NCBI GenBank assembly: GCA_963837805.1
Contig: CAWIOU010000033.1
Location: forward strand, 62,001-126,000
DNA: 64,000 bases
Direction of reading: 5' to 3'
Source: Bog-756 sp963837805
Lineage (GTDB): Bacteria; Actinomycetota; Acidimicrobiia; Acidimicrobiales; RAAP-2
Numbering within the stretch: the stretch's first letter is position 1; every line of letters begins with the position of its first letter. Positions 1-7,096 of the stretch are shown here, one piece after another. A program made the translations under genes and the position numbers. Below the pieces are notes generated by a model that was not told where the DNA came from, did no database searches, and was given only the letters and a program-made list of their open reading frames with translations.

Positions 1-209
1 TGGTTGGAGATTTGATCGGCAGCTTGGTCTGCAGGTTGCTCGGAGGGTGGATCGAGGGAGTCCCACGGCGTCGACGGGCCGGCACCGACCAGCTCGGGGA
101 CGGGCAGGGGAAGGATTGCCGGCTCCGGCGGATCCCATCCCAATACTGGCGGGTACCACCGGCCGTCAGACGCCAACCACCAACCGGGTTCCTGCGGTCC
201 TTCCGTCAT
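1..209 (-). CDS. N-terminus of a GWW-SDGRWYPP-motif (DUF2510-like) protein, cut by window edge
   Basis: An open frame runs from ATG at 209 to the left edge without a stop, giving 69 residues. The start follows a purine-rich Shine-Dalgarno (GGGAGGGG, then GAGG) in the preceding 20 bases. The protein begins MTEGPQEPGWWLASDGRWYP and continues as an acidic, proline-rich stretch. The PGWW-ASDG-WYPP signature is a short DUF2510-like element that recurs at the N-terminus of many actinobacterial, especially acidimicrobial, membrane or secreted proteins; its function is unknown. The body of the protein lies outside the window, so no product can be assigned. It reads away from the serpin operon. Confidence 0.6.
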   Translation of the reverse strand, partial: MTEGPQEPGWWLASDGRWYPPVLGWDPPEPAILPLPVPELVGAGPSTPWDSLDPPSEQPADQAADQISN

Positions 210-332
210 CCTCTGCCCCTCCCGTCACCGCGAGGCCGAAATTTTACCCAACAAACGCGATTTCGGATAGTGGCGCGTCGGCCAGACGGGAAGTGAGGGC
301 CCCGCCCGTCAGCCCAGGGCCGGCGGCGAGGC

Positions 333-1868
333 TCAGGCCGAGGGGTCGGTCACGGCCGCCGTGAACAGGATGGCGCCGGTCTTCGTGTCACGGATCACGA
401 ACAGGAACGGCCTGTCGATGTTGACGGCGATCGTCCGCTCAGCAGCCGTCGCATCAAGAATCCCAGCGGTGGCGGCTGTGGCCACCGTGCCCCATCTGGT
501 CACGTCGAGCGTCGCCGCCTGCCGCACCAGCTTCAGGTAGGTGGGCGTCGGGCTGATCCCGCTCAGGTCCGCACGTTGCGATGAGAAGGCGTCGGTGATG
601 CCGAGCGCCTGCAGGCTCGGGCTCAGATCGCTGTTAGCGGCCAGGGAGAACTTCGGGAAGGTGAGATCGACCGCCTGGTTCGAGAGGCGGCCCATCAGCG
701 CCCGCCACGATGTTTCGTCGAGGGTCTCGACGAAATGCGGCAGCGATGCCGACGTGGGCATGATGATGTCCGCCGCGTACCTCCCCGCCCCTCCGGCGAC
801 CTTCGACTGCCGATCGGTCGCCGGCACCCCGTTCCAATACGGGAGCTCCACCTCCTCGACACCGTCACCCACCGATGCCTTCAACGACCCGAGGCCCCCA
901 TTCCCCAGGAAGGGCACGGTCACAGCACCGCCCGGTCCATGGAACCCGGCTGGAGGCAGGTCGGTGAGCGGGGATTGCCACGGCGCCTTGAAGTACACGG
1001 CATTGAGCAGCGCGAGGACCGTGCTGGGATCGACGTCGCTGGTCGACAGCAGTCTGGTGATCTTGCCGTGGGTCTGCCGGCTCACCCATTCGTTGATGGC
1101 GGCCACGGACGCTGCCGGATGGCCGCCGAAGTCCGTTCTCCAGATGCCGGCGGCGAATGTCCGCTGCAACGAGGCGAGGTACGACGGGACGAGGGTCAGG
1201 TCCGGTTGCGCCCACAGGCTGTCCGCATCCTGGAGGGCGACGTGGTCGGCATCCGCGGCCCGCTCGAGATCGGAGGAGAGCGAGGCCCATGCGCCCGCCT
1301 GTTGACCGGGCGTCATCCCGGCCATGCCCAGTGTGTTGCCGATCTGCGAGGCGGTGGTCCCCTTGGCTCCGAGCTCGAGCATGAGGAGGGCCTCGGCCAG
1401 GCTGTAGGGGGAGTCGACCACGTTGGTCGACGGGGAGGACGCCACCGATTGCCGGAGCACGGAGAGGCTGAACGACTGTTCGGCTGTCGCTGCCGGTTCC
1501 GCACTACCGGACGGAGACGCCGCACCGGAGGTTGTCGAGACGACTTCTTCGGCGTTGCCGATGGTGGCCCGCACCGACTCCCCCGCCGTCACCGGGGGGC
1601 GGCCATTGGCAGAGGGGTTCGAATGCGGGCCGGTGCCGTCGGTGAGCAGAAGGACGGCCACGGCGAGGACCACCGCGGTCGTGCATCCCGCCGCGGTCAG
1701 TCGGTGACTCCTGCGGCGCCTGTCTCCGCGCCGACGGAGGGCTGCACCTTCCGGCCAGGACCGGCCGGGCCGATCGTCTCCGAGCGATGCCAACGCCTGA
1801 CCGACAGGATCGTCGGGCAGCTCCGACAGTTCCGGCGGCTCCGGCGGCTCCGGGCTCCGGTCATCCAT
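333..1868 (-). CDS. Membrane-anchored serpin (serine protease inhibitor family)
   Basis: A 511-residue protein. Residues 1-55 are acidic and proline-rich then strongly basic (RRRGDRRRRSHR). A hydrophobic segment at about 58-76 is a likely signal anchor, a Ser/Thr/Pro linker runs to about 130, and the rest is a serpin fold. Family marks are the NAVYFKAPW strand, the DLSGIS element, and a C-terminal PFLFVIRDTKTGAILF. The reactive-loop hinge GTVATAAT has the Gly-Thr-small-residue pattern of inhibitory serpins, so it probably still traps proteases. The likely topology is N-terminus in the cytoplasm and serpin outside. Its start overlaps the upstream ECF sigma gene by 8 bases, the position usually held by an anti-sigma factor. 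That regulatory role is inference; the serpin assignment is firm. Confidence 0.88.
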   Translation of the reverse strand: MDDRSPEPPEPPELSELPDDPVGQALASLGDDRPGRSWPEGAALRRRGDRRRRSHRLTAAGCTTAVVLAVAVLLLTDGTGPHSNPSANGRPPVTAGESVRATIGNAEEVVSTTSGAASPSGSAEPAATAEQSFSLSVLRQSVASSPSTNVVDSPYSLAEALLMLELGAKGTTASQIGNTLGMAGMTPGQQAGAWASLSSDLERAADADHVALQDADSLWAQPDLTLVPSYLASLQRTFAAGIWRTDFGGHPAASVAAINEWVSRQTHGKITRLLSTSDVDPSTVLALLNAVYFKAPWQSPLTDLPPAGFHGPGGAVTVPFLGNGGLGSLKASVGDGVEEVELPYWNGVPATDRQSKVAGGAGRYAADIIMPTSASLPHFVETLDETSWRALMGRLSNQAVDLTFPKFSLAANSDLSPSLQALGITDAFSSQRADLSGISPTPTYLKLVRQAATLDVTRWGTVATAATAGILDATAAERTIAVNIDRPFLFVIRDTKTGAILFTAAVTDPSA

Positions 1869-2382
1869 GGTTGTGGACGCCCTGACTCTCGAGCTCGGCC
1901 TGGAGCCGGCTCCTGCCCCGCGACAGCCGCGATTTGACGGTACCCACCGGCGATCCGACCTCGGCCGCCACTTCTTCCACCGAGAGGCCGGCGACGTGAT
2001 GGAGGATCACGGCCCGGCGTTCGGGGACCGGCAGGGCCTGCAACGCGGCGATCACCCCGATCGACTCCCCCGGACCGCCGATCGATGTTCCATCCGACTC
2101 GGGCCCCGACGCCGAGGGCAGGGCTCCGGCCGGTGACGGGCGCAGCAGCAGTCGACGAGCCTTCCGCCACCGGCTGACCCCCAGGTTGTAGGCGACCCGC
2201 CGGATCCAACCTTCAGGATCGTCATACCCGCTCACCGTGTCCCAGCGAATCCATGCCCGCACAAATGCCTCCTGAACAAGATCCTGTGCCTCGGAGCGGT
2301 CGCCGGCGAGCGCGGTCAGCTGAACGGTCAGCCGTTCACGGGCTGCTGCGTACAGCTCGTCGAATGCCTCACTCTTCGGCAA
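1861..2382 (-). CDS. ECF-type RNA polymerase sigma factor
   Basis: A 173-residue two-domain sigma factor. Region 2 spans about residues 7-75, with the RSEAQDLVQEAFVRAW core-binding helix and DPEGWIRRVAYN. Region 4 spans about 110-165 and contains the helix-turn-helix LSVEEVAAEVGSPVGTVKSR. It lacks region 3, as is usual in the ECF group, and resembles the actinobacterial SigE-like family. The start is TTG at 2382 behind AAGGGGA. The 3' end overlaps the membrane-anchored serpin by 8 bases, so the two are very probably translationally coupled. A GCAACC-N16-CGTGTA sequence upstream resembles an ECF promoter and suggests autoregulation. Target genes cannot be read from the sequence. Confidence 0.92.
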   Translation of the reverse strand: MPKSEAFDELYAAARERLTVQLTALAGDRSEAQDLVQEAFVRAWIRWDTVSGYDDPEGWIRRVAYNLGVSRWRKARRLLLRPSPAGALPSASGPESDGTSIGGPGESIGVIAALQALPVPERRAVILHHVAGLSVEEVAAEVGSPVGTVKSRLSRGRSRLQAELESQGVHNHG

Positions 2383-2399
2383 CTCGTCCCCTTTTCAGA

Positions 2400-2427
2400 T
2401 ACACGCTCGAGCGGGCTCTCAGGTTGC
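2400..2427 (-). promoter_or_regulatory. Candidate ECF-type promoter of the sigma-serpin operon
   Basis: On the minus strand GCAACC (2427-2422) is followed after 16 bases by CGTGTA (2405-2400). This is close to the GGAAC-N16/17-CGT pattern of actinobacterial ECF promoters. It lies 18-45 bases upstream of the sigma factor start, which fits autoregulation. It is an isolated motif match. Confidence 0.4.
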
Positions 2428-2600
2428 ATCGAGTTTGAGAACAATGTCTTCCGGGGTCGACCGACATCGGCGCCCGATGCACGAACACCAAGGTCAAACG
2501 GGTGTACGTCGTGCGATAGGAGGCGCAGCCTCGGCCGCTACCACCCGCCGATCAGGGACCCCGACCGGATCGGCCGATCGGGAATGGCTCCGGATTCCGT

Positions 2601-3377
2601 CTAGGGCGCGATCCCGGTGTCCGGGCGCTCACCGGTATCGACGAGGTTCTGGGCGACATCCCGCAACTTGACGTTGAGGTGCTGGGACGCCCGGCGGAGG
2701 ATGTCGAAGGCCTGGTCGGGCGTGATCCGCTCACGCTCCATGAGGATCCCCTGAGCCTGACCGATCATCTCGCGGGTGGCCAGCGCCGCCTGCAGGTTGG
2801 CCGCCCGCCGCTCCTCGTCCTCGTGGTTCCGCGCCGACGAGATCGCCATCCCGGCCATGGCGGCCAGGAGCGATGCCCTCCCTCTGTCGATCACCCCGAA
2901 GGCCTGGGGGTAGCGGGCATAGAGATTGAGGGCCCCGGGATCGCCGTTGATCGGGAGGGGCACGGCCAGCAGGCTCCGTACACCGGCGGCGACGGCGTCG
3001 ACCCCGAAGCGCGGCCAGCGACCGTCGTCAGCCAGATCCTCGGCGTAGAAGACGCCGTCTTGAGCCATAGCATCGAGGCAGGGACCCTCCCCGGTGCGGC
3101 GTTGGATGGCATCGAGTTCGACCACGAGGGGGTCGGTGAAGTAGGGAGTGTTCACGTCGGTCCCCTCGGCCACGAAGATCCCGGCGTAGTCACACCCCTC
3201 GATGGTGGCCACGGCCAGCGCCACCAACTGGTGCAAGGTGGCCGCGACGCTCCCCTCCGAGAACAGGGCCTCGACCGTCTTGGAGATGACTCCGCTCAGC
3301 TCCGCAGCCGGATCCTGACCGACTGCGGGGAGATCGCTGCCGCTCATAGCGCCTTCATTCGTTGGCCGGCCGGTCAC
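2601..3377 (-). CDS. GAF and ANTAR domain transcription antitermination regulator
   Basis: A 258-residue protein. A GAF sensor domain covers about residues 35-180 (GEGPCLDAM, then SLLAVPLP). A C-terminal ANTAR RNA-binding domain covers about 195-250 (MIGQAQGILMERERITPDQAF, then LRDVAQNLV). ANTAR proteins bind paired hairpins in nascent RNA and prevent termination; the GAF part would sense a small ligand or redox state. The GTG start at 3377 is preceded by GGGAGG. An internal ATG at 3347 is an alternative start. The gene is transcribed away from a second GAF/ANTAR gene at 3645, so two related regulators share a 267-base intergenic region. The signal and the RNA targets are unknown. Confidence 0.9.
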   Translation of the reverse strand: MTGRPTNEGAMSGSDLPAVGQDPAAELSGVISKTVEALFSEGSVAATLHQLVALAVATIEGCDYAGIFVAEGTDVNTPYFTDPLVVELDAIQRRTGEGPCLDAMAQDGVFYAEDLADDGRWPRFGVDAVAAGVRSLLAVPLPINGDPGALNLYARYPQAFGVIDRGRASLLAAMAGMAISSARNHEDEERRAANLQAALATREMIGQAQGILMERERITPDQAFDILRRASQHLNVKLRDVAQNLVDTGERPDTGIAP

Positions 3378-3644
3378 TCGTTCATCCTCCCTAGCCTCTC
3401 ACCTGCCTCCTGAGGGCACAACCGGGCCGGCGAACAATGGTGGGCCGGACGCCGGTGATACGCTCGGTGTGCCTTCGACAGAGAGGGACATCCACTCTGG
3501 AGGCAACGGCTTCATGTCCGTATCGCCGCTGTCGAGAGGTACGTGCAGCTGCGAACGCGCTGCGGCGGCGGACCGCAGGTCACCAGGGCCGCAGCGTCAT
3601 CCGCTCCACGCCAGCCCCTCCGCCGGGGTCGGACCGAGGTGGCG

Positions 3645-4745
3645 GTGACGCCGACCGGCGACGGCGTGGGGTTCGCCATGTCGACGCACTTCTCCGGCCA
3701 ACAGGCCGTCATCTCCGCCCGCGGCGAACTCGACCTCCATGCCGGGTCCCAGCTCGGTGCCCTGTTCGACCTGGTCGTGGCCGGCGACTTCACGTCGGTC
3801 GTCCTCGATCTGAGTGAGGTCGACACGCTGTCCGCCGAGTGCCTGGCGGTGACGGTCGACGCCGCAGGCCGCCTGGCTGCTCTGGCCCGGCATTTTGCCG
3901 TGCGCTCACCCTCCCCTCAGGTCCGGCGTCTGCTCGAAACCGGCGGATTGACCGACAAGATCGAACCGGATCTGCCGGGAGAAGCAACGGGCGAGCCACC
4001 GGAAGCCGAGTTCCAGGCGGACATGCCCGGCCTGCAGGCCGGTTCGGCCTTCCCGTCCCCGGACGACGCCGTCGACGGGGCCCTCCGTATGGTCGTGGCC
4101 CTGACCCGGGTCACGATGGACGCCGCTGACGGGGTGAGTGTCTCGCTTCGGCGGAATGGCCGCCTGTCAACGGTGGCGGCCAGTGACCAGGTCATCCTGG
4201 ACATGGACACCTACCAGTACGCGACCGGCGAAGGACCCTGCATCGACGCCTCCGTCGAAGGCCGGCGGTTCCAGACCCAGTCTCTCGCCGACGAGAGCAG
4301 GTGGCCGGCCTTCACCCCGAAGGCCCACTCGCTCGGCATCAGCGCCATCCTCTCGACCCCCCTGACCGCATCGCAGCAGCCGGTGGGAGCCCTCAACATC
4401 TACTCACACCGGCCGGCCGTCTTCGGCACCGAGGACGAGGTGCTGGCATCGCTGTTCGCAGCCGAGACCTCGACCATCCTGACCGAGGCCAGGGCCGACA
4501 TCAGTGGAGAGGAACAAGGTGTCCGCATCCAGGCTGCGCTTCGGGTGCGACGGGCCATTGCCCAGGCCCAGGGCGTGATCATGGAGCGCCGAGGCGTCTC
4601 CCAGGACGATGCCTACACCGTGCTCCGCCTCGACTCACAGAGAACCGGCCGATCCCTGCACGACCTCGCCGAAGAGACCGTCGCCTCGTCTCACCGACCC
4701 GAGCGGGACCCTGGGACCGGGCACCGGGGCGATCACCGTGGATGA
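3645..4745 (+). CDS. STAS-GAF-ANTAR regulator
   Basis: About 366 residues with three domains in order. An STAS (anti-anti-sigma-like) domain contains GELDLHAG and VVLDLSEVDTLSAECL. A GAF domain contains GEGPCIDASVEG and ISAILSTPL. A C-terminal ANTAR domain contains RRAIAQAQGVIMERRGVSQD. The Asp-Thr-Leu-Ser of the STAS domain sits where the phosphorylated serine loop lies in SpoIIAA-type proteins, so partner-switching control is possible. The start is uncertain: GTG at 3645 (GAGG just upstream) is preferred, with ATG at 3678 or GTG at 3543 as alternatives. The stop overlaps the next small gene by 8 bases. The architecture implies integration of a phosphorylation signal, a small-molecule signal and RNA antitermination, but this is inference. 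Confidence 0.85.
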   Translation: MTPTGDGVGFAMSTHFSGQQAVISARGELDLHAGSQLGALFDLVVAGDFTSVVLDLSEVDTLSAECLAVTVDAAGRLAALARHFAVRSPSPQVRRLLETGGLTDKIEPDLPGEATGEPPEAEFQADMPGLQAGSAFPSPDDAVDGALRMVVALTRVTMDAADGVSVSLRRNGRLSTVAASDQVILDMDTYQYATGEGPCIDASVEGRRFQTQSLADESRWPAFTPKAHSLGISAILSTPLTASQQPVGALNIYSHRPAVFGTEDEVLASLFAAETSTILTEARADISGEEQGVRIQAALRVRRAIAQAQGVIMERRGVSQDDAYTVLRLDSQRTGRSLHDLAEETVASSHRPERDPGTGHRGDHRG

Positions 4746-4989
4746 ACCGCGGGCGGACTCGCTCGATCTCTTCCGCCGCGAAGCCGACCTGTCCAGGGGC
4801 GAGCTGTGGCTGCGCTACTTCGCCTTGGGAGGCATGAGTACGGCCTTCCAATTGGAGGCCTTCCTCTATGGCGCCCTCCGACCGAGCAGACACGACCACG
4901 ATGTCATCGCCCACGCCCTCAATGAACGATTCGTCGAGTTAGGCGGGAACCACCCCGTTCCCTACAATGACGATCCCGTCGGCGCCTGA
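4738..4989 (+). CDS. Small conserved-looking protein coupled to the ANTAR regulator
   Basis: An 83-residue acidic protein starting at GTG 4738, 8 bases before the stop of the STAS-GAF-ANTAR gene, so probably translated by coupling. It begins VDEPRADSLDLFRREADLSRG and contains ELWLRYFALGG followed by an amphipathic helix (STAFQLEAFLYGAL) and DHDVIAHALNERF. There is no transmembrane segment or recognised domain. The size and helical content suggest an adaptor or an ANTAR-partner protein. Actinobacterial ANTAR genes are sometimes followed by such short helical frames, but I cannot name the family. Confidence 0.6.
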   Translation: MDEPRADSLDLFRREADLSRGELWLRYFALGGMSTAFQLEAFLYGALRPSRHDHDVIAHALNERFVELGGNHPVPYNDDPVGA

Positions 4990-5093
4990 CCGGCCCCGGC
5001 CGGATCGACTCTCTTCAGCACCCGCGCCCCGGCCGCACCGCCGGTTCTCCTGACCAACACTCCCCGGTCCGACCAGGGCCTCCCTCCGATCGC

Positions 5094-5125
5094 TTGACAT
5101 CTGGTGTATTGCGATATATCGTAAT
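5094..5125 (+). promoter_or_regulatory. Promoter with PadR-type operator upstream of padR-ferredoxin
   Basis: TTGACA at 5094-5099 is followed after 17 bases by TATCGT (5117-5122). Overlapping this -10 region is an 18-base near-perfect palindrome, ATTGCGATATATCGTAAT at 5108-5125 (16 of 18 positions symmetric). AT-rich palindromes over the promoter are typical of PadR-family autoregulation. The AT-rich island stands out in the GC-rich surroundings. Confidence 0.65.
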
Positions 5126-5240
5126 CGTACGAGAGCGCTCGATGCCAGAGCCTCCCAGGTCAACGGGTCGAATGGATCGGCCCTCTCCGACTCCCGGTCC
5201 GCCGGGGGCCGAATGAACGAGAAACAAGGAGAACCAACTG

Positions 5241-6047
5241 ATGCATGGACACAAAAGACACGAACAGTCACACGAAGGAGGGCCCGGATACGGGCCCGGT
5301 TTCCCGGGCTGGACCGGCGACGACCGCTTCAGCGGAGCCGTCCGGGGTCGGAGCGGGGGTCGGGGAAGAGGACGCGGCCGCGCTGACGGATTCGGTCCCG
5401 GCTTCGGCCGCTACGGCGGTTTCGGGCCGGGATTCGGCGGCCCGATGTTCGGCCGGGGGCCCAAGGTCGGACGCGGCGACGTCCGGGCGGCAATCATCGC
5501 CCTCCTGGCCGAGGAACCGATGCACGGCTATCAGATCATCACCGAGCTCACCGAACGGAGCGGGGGGGTGTGGCGACCCAGCCCGGGTTCGGTGTACCCC
5601 ACCCTCCAGGTGATGGAGGACCAGGGACTGGTGACCGCCGACAAGTCGGAGGGCCGCCGGGTGTTCAGCCTGACCGACGAGGGCCGGACGGCCGCCGACG
5701 CTGCCGGTGACGGTCCGGCGCCGTGGGAGGAGGCGGCCCGGGGAGCGGATCGCTCCCTGGTCGACCTCCGCGGTCTGATGGGCGAGGTAGGGGCGGCCAT
5801 CATGCAGGTCGGCCAGGCCGGATCCGACCAGCAGGTGAAAGCGGTGGGCGAGATCCTCAGTGAAACGAGGCGCCGGATCTATCTCGTACTGGCCAACGGC
5901 TCAGACGGGGATCCGGCGGCGGCAGATGCGTCCTCGGCCTCCGCCCCGTCGGGCTCCTCCAACTCCGCCCCGTCGGGCACCTCCGGAACCTCCGAATCGT
6001 CAACGGCCGCCGGAGGTTCGGCCGCGGAAAGGGCATCGCGGACGTGA
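5241..6047 (+). CDS. PadR family transcriptional regulator
   Basis: A 268-residue protein. Residues 1-75 are a Gly/Arg/Phe-rich low-complexity tail (GRGRGRADGFGPGFGRYGGF). The PadR winged helix follows at about 78-150: DVRAAIIALLAEEPMHGYQI, then GSVYPTLQVMEDQGLV and FSLTDEGR. Next comes a helical dimerisation region, then a Ser/Ala/Pro-rich C-terminus. The start is supported by AAGGAG nine bases upstream. It probably represses its own promoter through the palindrome at 5108-5125. The stop overlaps the ferredoxin start by four bases (GTGA), placing an electron carrier under the same control. The ligand is unknown. Confidence 0.88.
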   Translation: MHGHKRHEQSHEGGPGYGPGFPGWTGDDRFSGAVRGRSGGRGRGRGRADGFGPGFGRYGGFGPGFGGPMFGRGPKVGRGDVRAAIIALLAEEPMHGYQIITELTERSGGVWRPSPGSVYPTLQVMEDQGLVTADKSEGRRVFSLTDEGRTAADAAGDGPAPWEEAARGADRSLVDLRGLMGEVGAAIMQVGQAGSDQQVKAVGEILSETRRRIYLVLANGSDGDPAAADASSASAPSGSSNSAPSGTSGTSESSTAAGGSAAERASRT

Positions 6048-6388
6048 CATCGAGCGCCGAACGGCTGGAGAAGAAGCGTCGGGCCGCCGCTCACCCGGAG
6101 CGTCCGGGTGAGCGGTGCGCGGCGCCGCCGAAGACCTATGCCCCGGTGATCGACCATGCCCGGTGCGAAGGCAAGCGCGACTGCGTCGACGTGTGCCCGA
6201 ACGATGTCTTCGAGGTCCGCCGCATCGACGACTCCGACTACCGGGCGTTGGGCCGGGTCAGCCGGCTGAAGGTCAGAGCCCACCGCATGGTCACCGCCTA
6301 CGCTCCCAACGCCGACGACTGCCGGGCCTGTGGGCTCTGCGTGGTGGCCTGCCCGGAGACCGCCATCGTGCTGACCCCCACGGCCTGA
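6044..6388 (+). CDS. Dicluster ferredoxin with a modified first cluster motif
   Basis: A 114-residue soluble electron carrier starting with GTG inside the padR stop (GTGA overlap). The second cluster motif is canonical (CRACGLCVVACP). The first reads CEGKRDCVDVCP, where the usual second cysteine of CxxCxxCxxxCP is lysine. That loss is typical of ferredoxins holding a 3Fe-4S plus a 4Fe-4S cluster. A basic N-terminal extension (ERLEKKRRAAAHPERPGERC) precedes the fold. Which oxidoreductase it serves is not shown, but co-transcription with PadR suggests inducible use, for example with a cytochrome P450 elsewhere. Confidence 0.85.
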   Translation: MTSSAERLEKKRRAAAHPERPGERCAAPPKTYAPVIDHARCEGKRDCVDVCPNDVFEVRRIDDSDYRALGRVSRLKVRAHRMVTAYAPNADDCRACGLCVVACPETAIVLTPTA

Positions 6389-6426
6389 CCCCCACGGCCT
6401 GAACCACGGCCTGAACCACGGCCTGA
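6379..6426 (+). repeat. Short direct repeats of CACGGCCTGA over the ferredoxin stop
   Basis: CACGGCCTGA occurs four times, at 6379, 6393, 6405 and 6417 (periods 14, 12 and 12). The first copy contains the ferredoxin stop codon. It is probably a small slippage expansion. Confidence 0.8.
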
Positions 6427-6474
6427 ACAACGGGTGGTAACCGGGGACATCCCAGCGATGGAGCGGCGGGTGAC

Positions 6475-6510
6475 AGGGCCCTGACTGCTGGGGCCCTACC
6501 CAAAGGGCCC
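6475..6510. terminator. Alternating GGGCCC hairpins between convergent genes
   Basis: AGGGCCC (6475-6481), GGGCCCT (6491-6497) and AGGGCCC (6504-6510) can form either of two 7-bp stems that share the middle arm, with loops of 9 or 6 bases. The position between the convergent ferredoxin and pyrE genes suits a two-way terminator. There is no T-tract. Confidence 0.45.
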
Positions 6511-6526
6511 TGAGCGACGGACCGAC

Positions 6527-7096
6527 TCAGGTGCCCTCGTAGTCGAATCCGAGGTCCGGCGCGCTCAGGAGCGCACGGAAGGGGAGACCCTCCTCAGCAG
6601 CCATGGCCTCGACGGTCCCGCCCCGGTCGACCACGGCCACCAACAGGACGGGAACAGCCCCGGACTCGATGACCACATGGGCCGCCTCGAGCAGCGAGGT
6701 GCCGCGGGTCACGGTGTCCTCGGTCACGACGACCCGGTCACCAGGATCGAGGGCGCCGGCGATCCGACCGCCGCCCCCATGGTCCTTGGCCTCCTTGCGC
6801 ACACTGAATGCTTTGAGCGGCCGCCCACGGGTGGCAGCCACCCCGGCGGTGACGAAGGCCACGGGATCGGCCCCCATGGTGAGGCCGCCGATGGCGTCCG
6901 CCTCCGGGGGGATCACCGAGAGCACGCCGTCGGCCACCAGCACCATGGCCTCGGGACGGCACACCGTCTGCTTCGAATCGATGAACCACGAACTCCGGCG
7001 GCCCGACTTGAGCACGAAATCGCCCCGTTTGACCGAATGCTCGAGCAGATGGGTGCGCAGCGCCTCGAATGCGGTGGGCGGGAGCGAGATGCTCAC
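6527..7096 (-). CDS. pyrE: Orotate phosphoribosyltransferase
   Basis: 189 residues. It converts orotate and PRPP to OMP in pyrimidine synthesis. The N-terminal GDFVLKSGRRSSWFIDSKQT and MGADPVA match the OPRT family. The PRPP-binding loop is VVVTEDTVTRGTSLLEA. The start is GTG at 7096, overlapping the purM stop by four bases (GTGA), so it is the last gene of a purF-purM-pyrE unit. That links a pyrimidine enzyme to purine synthesis through coupling; both use PRPP. The loop reads TRGTS where the family usually has TTGGS, so related phosphoribosyltransferase activity is a minor alternative. Confidence 0.85.
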   Translation of the reverse strand: MSISLPPTAFEALRTHLLEHSVKRGDFVLKSGRRSSWFIDSKQTVCRPEAMVLVADGVLSVIPPEADAIGGLTMGADPVAFVTAGVAATRGRPLKAFSVRKEAKDHGGGGRIAGALDPGDRVVVTEDTVTRGTSLLEAAHVVIESGAVPVLLVAVVDRGGTVEAMAAEEGLPFRALLSAPDLGFDYEGT

